Shown: positions 16,868 through 23,981 of the stretch, in pieces
Layout: every line of letters begins with the position of its first letter
Position numbering within the stretch: position 1 is the first letter of the stretch
DNA from: Microbacterium bovistercoris
GTDB lineage: Bacteria > Actinomycetota > Actinomycetes > Actinomycetales > Microbacteriaceae
Direction: 5' to 3'
Length of the DNA stretch: 34,985 nucleotides
Assembly (NCBI RefSeq): GCF_003387575.1
Contig: NZ_QUAB01000039.1
Span: forward strand, 183,997 to 218,981
Notes under the pieces: generated by a model
The model's input: only the letters and a program-made list of their open reading frames with translations
Databases searched by the model: none
Told to the model about the DNA's origin: nothing
Translations under genes and position numbers: made by a program

Positions 16868-16873
16868 AGACTA
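16868..16873 (-). promoter_or_regulatory. -10 element of the small membrane protein operon, leaderless
   Basis: TAGTCT, then GAGAAGG, then ATG on the minus strand. The purine-rich seven bases touch the ATG. Confidence 0.45.
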
Positions 16874-16971
16874 GTCCCTGCCCGCGGCCGCGGTCGCGCT
16901 CACCCGGTAGGCTGGAGACGTCGCGCACCCGCGCGAAGTCTTGATTTTCTCAGCAGAAGAGGTTTGTTCGC

Positions 16972-17352
16972 ATGCCCACCGGCAAGGTCAGGTTCTACGA
17001 CGACGAGAAGGGGTTCGGCTTCATCTCCGCGGATGACGGCCAGGACGTCTTCCTGCACGCCTCAGCCCTGCCCGCGGGGGCGGCCGTGAAGTCCGGCTCC
17101 CGTGTGGAGTTCGGGGTCGCCGACGGCAAGCGCGGTCTGCAGGCGCTGTCGGTGCGCGTCCTCGACACCCCGCCGAGCCTGGCGAAGGCGAAGCGCAAGC
17201 CGGCCGATGACATGGCGATCATCGTCGAGGACCTCGTGAAGCTGCTCGACGGCATCGGCGGCGACCTGCGCCACGGCCGCTACCCCTCGTCCGCTCAGGG
17301 CCGCAAGATCGCGGCCGTGCTCCGCAAGGTCGCCGATGACCTCGACGCCTGA
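16972..17352 (+). CDS. Cold-shock domain protein with C-terminal extension
   Basis: 126 residues, about twice the length of a minimal Csp. The N-terminal 65 residues form the cold-shock domain with RNP1-like KGFGFI (13-18) and RNP2-like VFLHASAL (26-33), which bind single-stranded RNA or DNA. The rest (about 70-126) is a helical extension typical of actinobacterial forms. The ATG follows GAAGAGG by nine bases, and a possible -10 (TAGGCT, 16909-16914) lies about 58 bases upstream, so this mRNA does carry a leader. It overlaps the DUF3027 gene by 17 bases. Confidence 0.95.
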   Translation: MPTGKVRFYDDEKGFGFISADDGQDVFLHASALPAGAAVKSGSRVEFGVADGKRGLQALSVRVLDTPPSLAKAKRKPADDMAIIVEDLVKLLDGIGGDLRHGRYPSSAQGRKIAAVLRKVADDLDA

Positions 17353-17908
17353 GGCCCTCGCCGACGCATCCCGTGAGCTGGCGCTCGCCGCGCTGCACGA
17401 GATCACCGCCCCCTCGACCGTCGGGCCCGCCGCGGGGCACTCGGTCGAGGAGGATGGCGCGGTCTCGCTGCGGTTCGAGAACCGCCTTCCCGGATATCCG
17501 GGCTGGTACTGGACGGTCACCGTCGCGCAGGTCGACGACGCCGAGCCGACCGTGCTCGAGGTGGAGCTGCTCCCCGGAGACGGCGCGCTGCTGGCCCCGG
17601 ACTGGGTGCCGTGGGCCGAGCGTCTGGCCGAGTACCGCGCGCACCAGGCGGAGCTGGCCGAGCAGGCCGCCGCCGAGGGCTCCGATGAGGAGGACGCGGA
17701 AGAGGAGCTCGACGCGGACGATCTCGACGCAGAGGATGACGACGACCTCGACGCCGAGGACGAGCCCCGTGCACTGCACGCCGGCGATCTGGACGGCGTC
17801 GACATCGACGAGCTCGACGAGGCGTCCGATGAGGCTGAGGCCGATGAGGACGGCGCATCCGGCGAGGACGAGCCGGGCGACGAGGACTCATCCGACGAGG
17901 AGGAGTAG
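17336..17908 (+). CDS. DUF3027 family protein with acidic tail
   Basis: 190 residues. The first 100 form the DUF3027 domain (PEALADASRELALAALHEI ... ENRLPGYPGWYWTVTVAQVDD ... APDWVPWAERL). The remaining 90 are an extremely acidic, low-complexity tail of Asp/Glu with Ala and Ser, probably disordered. The family is common next to a cold-shock gene in actinobacteria, and the 17-base overlap implies coupled translation. The function is unknown; the acidic tail could bind a basic partner or imitate nucleic acid, which is speculation. Confidence 0.9.
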   Translation: MTSTPEALADASRELALAALHEITAPSTVGPAAGHSVEEDGAVSLRFENRLPGYPGWYWTVTVAQVDDAEPTVLEVELLPGDGALLAPDWVPWAERLAEYRAHQAELAEQAAAEGSDEEDAEEELDADDLDAEDDDDLDAEDEPRALHAGDLDGVDIDELDEASDEAEADEDGASGEDEPGDEDSSDEEE

Positions 17909-17925
17909 CCGGAACTCGCGTTCTT

Positions 17926-17971
17926 CGCCGAGACCCCGTCTGAATCACGTGATTCAGACGGGGTCTCGGCG
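17926..17971. terminator. Perfect 46-bp palindrome, bidirectional terminator
   Basis: Two 23-base arms (17926-17948 and 17949-17971) are perfectly complementary with no spacer; the centre is CACGTG. It lies between DUF3027 (plus) and serC (minus). The sequence matches the terminator role at other convergent junctions but is longer than the rest. Confidence 0.82.
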
Positions 17972-18016
17972 TTGTGGAGGTCATCGCCAGCGCGGCGCGC
18001 TGCCGTCACAGGCTCA

Positions 18017-18081
18017 CGCTGCTCTTCTCGGTTCGCGCTGCCCTTCTCGGCATCCGGGGTCGCTCGCGCTGCTCTTCTCGG
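18017..18081 (+). repeat. Three copies of a 15-bp intergenic repeat
   Basis: CGCTGCTCTTCTCGG occurs at 18017-18031 and 18067-18081, and with one change (CGCTGCCCTTCTCGG) at 18036-18050. Flanking bases (TTCGCG/CTCGCG) also recur. A GCTCGCGC/GCGCGAGC inverted pair follows at 18081-18112. The stretch lies downstream of both convergent genes and has no coding function that I can see. Confidence 0.65.
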
Positions 18082-18165
18082 CTCGCGCGGCGCAGATGTG
18101 CGCAGCGCGAGCAGGGGAGTGCCGCGCGAGCGCTGCCGGCGGTGCGGCTGTCGCGGCGCCCCGGC

Positions 18166-20080
<1,915 letters not shown>

Positions 20081-20137
20081 TCACGGGTGCTTTCGGCATC
20101 CATGCCGGGGATTGTCAGGTTCACAGGGTGACAGAAT

Positions 20138-20155
20138 CGTTATCTTCCGGTAACG
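20138..20155 (+). promoter_or_regulatory. CGTTA...TAACG inverted repeat in the M23 peptidase leader
   Basis: CGTTA, eight bases (TCTTCCGG), TAACG; the inner TC/GG extend the symmetry in part. It lies about 175 bases before the peptidase start and may be an operator or promoter part: TTCACA at 20120-20125 and TATCTT at 20141-20146 are possible but poorly spaced -35/-10 elements. GTAAC-containing sites are known for MtrA-type regulators of wall hydrolases; assignment here is speculative. Confidence 0.35.
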
Positions 20156-20285
20156 TCGTTCGGGTCGCTGGCGAAGAAGCCCGCCGGTGACTGACGTGAA
20201 GATCGCCTCCCGGGCTCGTCGTCTTCGCGGAGAACGCACAACGTGCCGCAATATTTGCGTGCACGACTGACGACTTGCTGACGAG

Positions 20286-20316
20286 CCTGCGCTCACCCGA
20301 AGCGCGGAGGCGCAGG
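20286..20316 (+). promoter_or_regulatory. Leader hairpin overlapping the M23 peptidase ribosome binding site
   Basis: CCTGCGC (20286-20292) can pair with GCGCAGG (20310-20316), whose end is part of the AGGAGG at 20314-20319 used for the TTG start. Folding would hide the ribosome binding site. Confidence 0.35.
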
Positions 20317-20327
20317 AGGACCACCTT

Positions 20328-21140
20328 TTGGCCGCAGACATCGACAAGCCCGACACGACATCTGAACAGCGCACCCCCGCGAAGCGCGGGGCGAAGCCCA
20401 GGACTCGGAACGTGAAGCCGATGCGGACAGTGGCGATCTTCGCCGCCGTCGGCGCGCTCGTCGCAGCAGTCGCCCTCCCGGCGTACGCGGCGACCTCGAC
20501 ACCCTCCACCGCTGCGGCCACGTCGCTGCGCCAGGCGGCCGTCGACGATGCGCAGTCGCTCGTCGTCGCCTCCGAGGCCACCGCCGCTCCGATCGCGCGC
20601 GGCAACTACTCGGCGACCACTCCCGAGGAGATCGCGAAGAAGAAGGCGGAGGAGGCGGCCAAGAAGCGGGCCGCCGCAGCCGCGCGCGTCGCCTCGGCCG
20701 GTGGCAATGTGAGTGACGCCGACCTGCAGCTGGTCGCCGCCGGCTCGGGCGCGGTGCGCTACCCGCTTCCTGCCGGCTCCTACACCGTCAGCCGTACGCT
20801 CAGCAGCGGCCACAACGGTGCTGACATGGCCGGCCCCGCCGGCACCCCGATCTTCGCGGCCACCGGCGGACGCGTGCGCATCTCGAGCGAGAGCTATTAC
20901 GGCTACGGTGTCGCCGTCGTCATCGACGGCGTCGTGGGCGGCAAGCGCGTCTCGACGCTGTATGCGCACATGATCAACGGCTCGCGCGCCGTGACCGCAG
21001 GCCAGACCGTCACGGCCGGCCAGTTCATCGGCAAGCGCGGCAACACCGGCCGCTCCTACGGCGCGCACCTGCACTTCGAGGTCGAGATCAACGGTTCCCT
21101 CGTCGAGCCGATCGCCTGGCTTCGCGCCAACGCCGGCTGA
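20328..21140 (+). CDS. M23 family metallopeptidase (secreted peptidoglycan hydrolase)
   Basis: 270 residues. The start is TTG at 20328, chosen because AGGAGG at 20314-20319 is well placed and no better start gives the basic N-terminus. A membrane or signal segment at about 33-54 (RTVAIFAAVGALVAAVALPAYA) has a plausible cleavage site after AYA. A Lys/Ala-rich coiled segment (100-121) follows, then the LytM/M23 domain: His162 and Asp166 (HNGAD) and His247-x-His249 (HLHFE), with His214 (YAHM), form the zinc site. It should cut peptidoglycan cross-bridges outside the cell. A long leader precedes it. Confidence 0.95.
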   Translation: MAADIDKPDTTSEQRTPAKRGAKPRTRNVKPMRTVAIFAAVGALVAAVALPAYAATSTPSTAAATSLRQAAVDDAQSLVVASEATAAPIARGNYSATTPEEIAKKKAEEAAKKRAAAAARVASAGGNVSDADLQLVAAGSGAVRYPLPAGSYTVSRTLSSGHNGADMAGPAGTPIFAATGGRVRISSESYYGYGVAVVIDGVVGGKRVSTLYAHMINGSRAVTAGQTVTAGQFIGKRGNTGRSYGAHLHFEVEINGSLVEPIAWLRANAG

Positions 21141-21150
21141 TCCCGCGGCC

Positions 21151-21193
21151 GACACGCCACCGGGCGTTCACCACGATTTCGCCCGGGCGTGTC
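21151..21193 (+). terminator. Hairpin after the M23 peptidase
   Basis: GACACGCC plus CGGGCG pair with CGCCCG plus GGCGTGTC, giving 14 base pairs with a two-base bulge and a 13-base loop. There is no T-tract. Together with the surrounding features it accounts for most of the 308-bp gap between the peptidase and the HNH gene. Confidence 0.6.
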
Positions 21194-21203
21194 GCGCATG
21201 CGT

Positions 21204-21228
21204 TAGCCTGAACCCGTCGTCGTTCAGG
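21204..21228 (+). promoter_or_regulatory. -10 element and overlapping inverted repeat before the 37-codon unit
   Basis: TAGCCT (21204-21209) resembles the -10 elements used elsewhere here. CCTGAAC (21207-21213) and GTTCAGG (21222-21228) form an inverted repeat with an eight-base spacer that overlaps the -10 and the likely start point, as an operator would. Confidence 0.4.
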
Positions 21229-21240
21229 CAGGAGAAGCCG

Positions 21241-21354
21241 ATGGAGCTGCAACCGCGCATCCGCACCATGGATGCTCTCGGTCGTCTGGTCCTTCGCCAT
21301 CTGCCGGATGGATGCCTCGGTGCCGCCGAGCCTGAAAGGCGCTGTCTCAGCTGA
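21241..21354 (+). CDS. Candidate small ORF, 37 residues
   Basis: ATG at 21241 follows AGGAGA by a good distance. The product starts MELQPRIRTMDALGRLVLRHL and ends ERRCLS, with a central amphipathic helix-like stretch and two cysteines; no membrane segment. Its TGA lies at the centre of a strong terminator stem. Third-position GC is near 64% by hand count, clearly below neighbouring genes, so this may instead be a small RNA of about 150 bases in which the ORF is incidental, or a leader peptide. I do not recognise the sequence. Confidence 0.4.
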   Translation: MELQPRIRTMDALGRLVLRHLPDGCLGAAEPERRCLS

Positions 21355-21368
21355 GACGGCGCCTTTTT
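21335..21368. terminator. Rho-independent terminator with T-tract
   Basis: GGCGC-T-GTCTCAG pairs with CTGAGAC-G-GCGCC (one U-G wobble), followed by TTTTT; AAA precedes the stem, so the reverse strand could also use it. This is the most canonical terminator in the window and overlaps the end of the 37-codon ORF. Confidence 0.9.
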
Positions 21369-21418
21369 CGCATCCTCCGGTCGACTGCTGTCTGCACGGC
21401 GTCGTGTGAGTCGAGAGT

Positions 21419-21437
21419 GCCGGGAAGCCATCCCGGC
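21419..21437 (+). promoter_or_regulatory. Hairpin in the HNH endonuclease leader
   Basis: GCCGGGA, AGCCA loop, TCCCGGC, ending just before the AGAGGA ribosome binding site. It may affect mRNA stability or translation. Confidence 0.35.
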
Positions 21438-21454
21438 GGATCGAGAGGATGACG

Positions 21455-21952
21455 ATGCGCACACTGGTACTGAACGCCGGATACGAGCCGCTCGCGGTGG
21501 TCTCGTTCAAGAGAGCCCTTGTCCTGGTCATGAATGACAAGGCCACGGTCATCGAACGAGTGGAGGGCGACCCGGTCTGGGCCTCCCACGGGTCGTACGA
21601 CCGCCCCGCGGTGATCATCCTGTCGAGATACGTGCGCGTGCCCCTCTCGCGTCGTGTGCCGGTCACCAGACGCGGGGTGCTGCGCCGCGACAGCCACAGG
21701 TGCGGGTACTGCGGCAAGGCGGCCTCGACGATCGACCACGTGATGCCGCGCTCACGCGGGGGAGCGGACTCCTGGGAGAACCTGGTGGCCTGCTGCCTGC
21801 GCTGCAACAACGTCAAGAGCGACCGGACTCCGCAGGAGATGGGCTGGGAGCTGCGCAGTACGCCGCGTCCGCCGCACGGCACGGCGTGGACGGTGCGCGG
21901 CACCGAGCGCAGCGACCCGTGCTGGGAGCCGTACCTGGCGCTGGCGGCGTGA
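21455..21952 (+). CDS. HNH endonuclease family protein
   Basis: 165 residues from the ATG at 21455; an ATG at 21449 is too close to AGAGGA. N-terminal segment MRTLVLNAGYEPLAVVSFKRAL is typical of a widespread actinobacterial HNH family. The HNH core contains Cys83/Cys86 (CGYC), Asp94-His95 (IDHVMPRSRGG), Asn109 (ENLV), Cys114/Cys117 and Asn118 (CLRCNN), so both the zinc knuckles and the catalytic His are present. It should cut DNA; its biological role is unknown. No restriction or mobile genes flank it, and the family is a chromosomal fixture in this order. Confidence 0.94.
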   Translation: MRTLVLNAGYEPLAVVSFKRALVLVMNDKATVIERVEGDPVWASHGSYDRPAVIILSRYVRVPLSRRVPVTRRGVLRRDSHRCGYCGKAASTIDHVMPRSRGGADSWENLVACCLRCNNVKSDRTPQEMGWELRSTPRPPHGTAWTVRGTERSDPCWEPYLALAA

Positions 21953-21975
21953 TCCGCAGTGCGGACGCAGCCGGA

Positions 21976-21981
21976 TAGACT
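21976..21981 (+). promoter_or_regulatory. -10 element of tRNA-Arg
   Basis: TAGACT, eight bases before the tRNA 5' end. Confidence 0.35.
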
Positions 21982-21989
21982 TGTCGGGC

Positions 21990-22063
21990 GCCTTCGTAGC
22001 TCAGCTGGATAGAGCAGCCCTCTCCTAAAGGGCAGGTCGCAGGTTCGAATCCTGTCGAGGGCA
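21990..22063 (+). tRNA. tRNA-Arg (anticodon CCT)
   Basis: Acceptor GCCTTCG (21990-21996) pairs with CGAGGGC (22056-22062) with discriminator A. D stem GCTC/GAGC, anticodon stem GCCCT/AGGGC, loop CTCCTAA with anticodon CCT at 22024-22026, T stem and TTCGAAT loop are all regular. It reads the rare AGG arginine codon. CCA is not encoded. Confidence 0.97.
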
Positions 22064-22064
22064 C

Positions 22065-22107
22065 GGATGCGAAAGGGGCCGCCCGGAGGGTGGCCCCTTT
22101 CGCATCC
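22065..22107 (+). terminator. 16-bp hairpin after tRNA-Arg
   Basis: GGATGCGAAAGGGGCC (22065-22080) pairs perfectly with 22092-22107 around an 11-base loop. It starts two bases after the tRNA. Confidence 0.82.
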
Positions 22108-22229
22108 TCACCGCTCGTCAGCCGGGCCCCGGTCGCGCAGGAGGCTCCGCGCGCCGCTGTTCCGCGCAACGTGACCCGCCTGCGTTCCTGCGGCGCGTGG
22201 AGGGCGCGATGGGGACGCGAGGGCACGAA

Positions 22230-22258
22230 GAAGGAGCCGCCACCCGGACGGCTCCTTC
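22230..22258 (-). terminator. Terminator of lsr2
   Basis: On the minus strand GAAGGAGCCG pairs with CGGCTCCTTC around a nine-base loop and is followed by TTCG. It lies 13 bases after the lsr2 stop. Confidence 0.75.
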
Positions 22259-22271
22259 TCAGATGAAGACC

Positions 22272-22616
22272 TCAGTGCGCGGCGCGGTACGCCTCGACGA
22301 CCTCCGCGGAGATGCGTCCGCGCTCGGACACCTTGTACCCGTTCGCCCCGGCCCACTCGCGGATGGCGGCCGTGTCGGAGTTGCGCGAGGCGCTGCGGCG
22401 CGGTGACGCGCTGCGGCCGCCGCCCGCAGAACCGGCACGACGACCCGCCTGGATGTACGGAGCGAGCGCGGCACGGAACTCCTCTGCGTGCTCGTTGTTC
22501 AGATCGATCTCGTAGGCGGTGCCGCCGACCGAGAAATGGATGGTTTCGCCGTCGCCGACCTCGAGCAGGGTTCCGTCGATATCGTCGACCAGCTGGTGCA
22601 CAATTCTTCGAGCCAT
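22272..22616 (-). CDS. lsr2: Lsr2 family nucleoid-associated protein
   Basis: 114 residues. Lsr2 is the actinobacterial functional counterpart of H-NS: it oligomerises and silences AT-rich DNA. The N-terminal dimerisation domain (MARRIVHQLVDDIDGTLLEVGDGETIHFSVGG...YEIDL, 1-55), a Gly/Ser/Arg linker (58-80) and the C-terminal DNA-binding domain (81-114) with the AT-hook-like R-G-R at 99-101 are all present. Length and layout are standard. Its ATG has no ribosome binding site and follows the -10 by seven bases. It lies 52 bases downstream of a GAF-LuxR gene on the same strand but has its own promoter. Confidence 0.96.
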   Translation of the reverse strand: MARRIVHQLVDDIDGTLLEVGDGETIHFSVGGTAYEIDLNNEHAEEFRAALAPYIQAGRRAGSAGGGRSASPRRSASRNSDTAAIREWAGANGYKVSERGRISAEVVEAYRAAH

Positions 22617-22623
22617 GCGGTCA

Positions 22624-22652
22624 AACGTAAAGCAGGGAATTCGTCATCGCAA
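22624..22652 (-). promoter_or_regulatory. lsr2 promoter, leaderless
   Basis: TTGCGA (22652-22647), 17 bases, TACGTT (22629-22624), seven bases, ATG at 22616, all on the minus strand. Confidence 0.5.
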
Positions 22653-22659
22653 GAATTCC
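22636..22659. promoter_or_regulatory. GGAATTC-N10-GAATTCC inverted repeat at the lsr2 promoter
   Basis: GGAATTC (22636-22642) and GAATTCC (22653-22659) flank ten bases that contain the lsr2 -35. Each arm is AT-rich for this genome, which suits Lsr2 autoregulation or another repressor. Confidence 0.45.
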
Positions 22660-22668
22660 GCGCGCGTT

Positions 22669-23517
22669 TCACGGAAGAAGATTCGCGCGCCTCGCACGGG
22701 CCACAGCAGAATGACGCGTCGACGCGTCGAGTTTCGACATCGCCGTGCCCAGATACGCTTTCACCGTTCCCTCTCGAAGACCCAATTGCGCGGCGATCTC
22801 GGCATTGGTCGACCCGAGAGCCGCACACGACAGGACATCGAGTTCTCGAGGCGAGAGATGAACCGTCGGAATGGGGGAGGTGAGCGGCGGAAGCGCATCA
22901 CCGGTCAGGGCGAGGAGGCGCCTCTCCACCCCGGCGATCCGCTCGCGCAGCTCCGCGTCGTCGACCGAGGCGGCGACGCTGCGCAGTTCGGCGAAGCTCT
23001 CACGCAGCTCCTCCTTGTGCGAGGGGGCGAGGTCCGCGGGTGCAGAAAGCGACGCGATGCGTCTTTCCACCTCGTCCCTGATGCGCAGCTCGCTCGAGAG
23101 CGCCTGGGCGACCGACATCGCGGGTGCCGTGGTGATGCCGCCGATCTGGGATTCCTCCCACGCGCCGGCATAGAGCACGCCGCGCGGGCGGCCGGCGACG
23201 ACGATGGGCACGGCCAGCAGGGTCCGCAGCCCCTCGCCGAGCACGAACATGTCGTAGTCATGGGTGATCTGCTGCGACGTGCGGTAGTTGCTGGTCATGC
23301 GAGGGCGCAGCTCGGTCATCGCGCGGCCGCCGAGTCCGCGATCCGGGCGGACTCGCAGGCCGTCGAGGCTGCGTGTGCGGTTGCCCACGATGGTCGTGAC
23401 CGAGACGACTCCGCTCTCGACCAGGCCTCCGAACGCGACGGGGAACCGGGTACGGCGGGAGAGCTCGCGCACCGCGCCGGCGACGAGTTGCTCTTCTGAC
23501 TCCAACGTGGAAGTCAT
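22669..23517 (-). CDS. GAF-LuxR family transcriptional regulator
   Basis: 282 residues from the ATG at 23517 (a GTG at 23562 would add 15). An N-terminal GAF-type sensor domain (about 10-150: RVRPDRGLGGRAM ... TLLAVPIVVAGRPRGVLYAG) is followed by a helical linker and a LuxR helix-turn-helix at about 220-282 (LSPRELDVLSCAALGSTNAEIAAQLGLREGTVKAYLGTAMSKL). It resembles RamA-type regulators of acetate metabolism in Corynebacterium in domain order and genomic position, since it is divergent from an acetate-type symporter pair; control of that pair is the natural inference. No effector residue can be named. Confidence 0.93.
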   Translation of the reverse strand: MTSTLESEEQLVAGAVRELSRRTRFPVAFGGLVESGVVSVTTIVGNRTRSLDGLRVRPDRGLGGRAMTELRPRMTSNYRTSQQITHDYDMFVLGEGLRTLLAVPIVVAGRPRGVLYAGAWEESQIGGITTAPAMSVAQALSSELRIRDEVERRIASLSAPADLAPSHKEELRESFAELRSVAASVDDAELRERIAGVERRLLALTGDALPPLTSPIPTVHLSPRELDVLSCAALGSTNAEIAAQLGLREGTVKAYLGTAMSKLDASTRHSAVARARRANLLP

Positions 23518-23633
23518 GTTCACCGAGTACCAACTTTCGGGGGTGACGGCACCGATCCCCACTTTCGTAGCGTCGACCCTATCACCCGTGCGGCGCGCAC
23601 GTGCGTGCCCATGACATGCGGCAAGGAGGCCTC

Positions 23634-23981
23634 ATGACAGATCTGAATGATCCCGTTCCCCCGGACGGAATCGACTACATCGCGATGCAGGAATCGGAGC
23701 GGTTCCGGACACTGAAGAAGACGCAGCGGTCATTCATCTTCCCGCTCGCGGCGTTCTTCCTCATCTGGTACTTCGCCTATGTGCTGCTCGCCGCCTTCGC
23801 GACGGAATTCATGAGTCAGCGCGTCTGGGGCGACATCACCGTCGGCCTGTTGTTCGGACTGGGTCAATTCGTCACCACATTCGTCATCACGATGTGGTAC
23901 GTCGCCTTCGCCAACAAGCGACTCGATCCGCAGGCATCGGCGATCAGGGATGAACTCGAGAAGGTGCAGGCAGAGGCATGA
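23634..23981 (+). CDS. DUF485 family membrane protein
   Basis: 115 residues. The DUF485 (YjcH/MctB-like) family: a soluble N-terminus ending SERFRTLKKTQRSF, then two membrane helices at about 35-58 and 70-95, and a charged C-terminal helix. Members are encoded directly before SSS-family acetate or monocarboxylate symporters and are thought to assist them. The ATG at 23634 is chosen for AAGGAGG at 23623-23629; earlier in-frame starts lack this. Its stop overlaps the symporter start by four bases (ATGA). Confidence 0.94.
   Translation: MTDLNDPVPPDGIDYIAMQESERFRTLKKTQRSFIFPLAAFFLIWYFAYVLLAAFATEFMSQRVWGDITVGLLFGLGQFVTTFVITMWYVAFANKRLDPQASAIRDELEKVQAEA

Noticed and set aside
16972..17352. Start of the cold-shock gene as leaderless
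   Set aside because: It has a GAAGAGG ribosome binding site and the only -10 candidate is about 58 bases upstream.
18017..18081. CRISPR-like array
   Set aside because: Only three copies of 15 bp with unequal spacers of 4 and 16 bases; no cas genes.
20081..20327. c-di-AMP (ydaO-type) riboswitch before the M23 peptidase
   Set aside because: The conserved CCGAACCCGTCAG-type core and GGGG-GA-CC segments are not found; kept only as an unassigned structured leader.
21455..21952. HNH gene as a homing or mobile endonuclease
   Set aside because: It belongs to a chromosomal actinobacterial family, has normal codon use and shows no intron, intein or flanking repeats.
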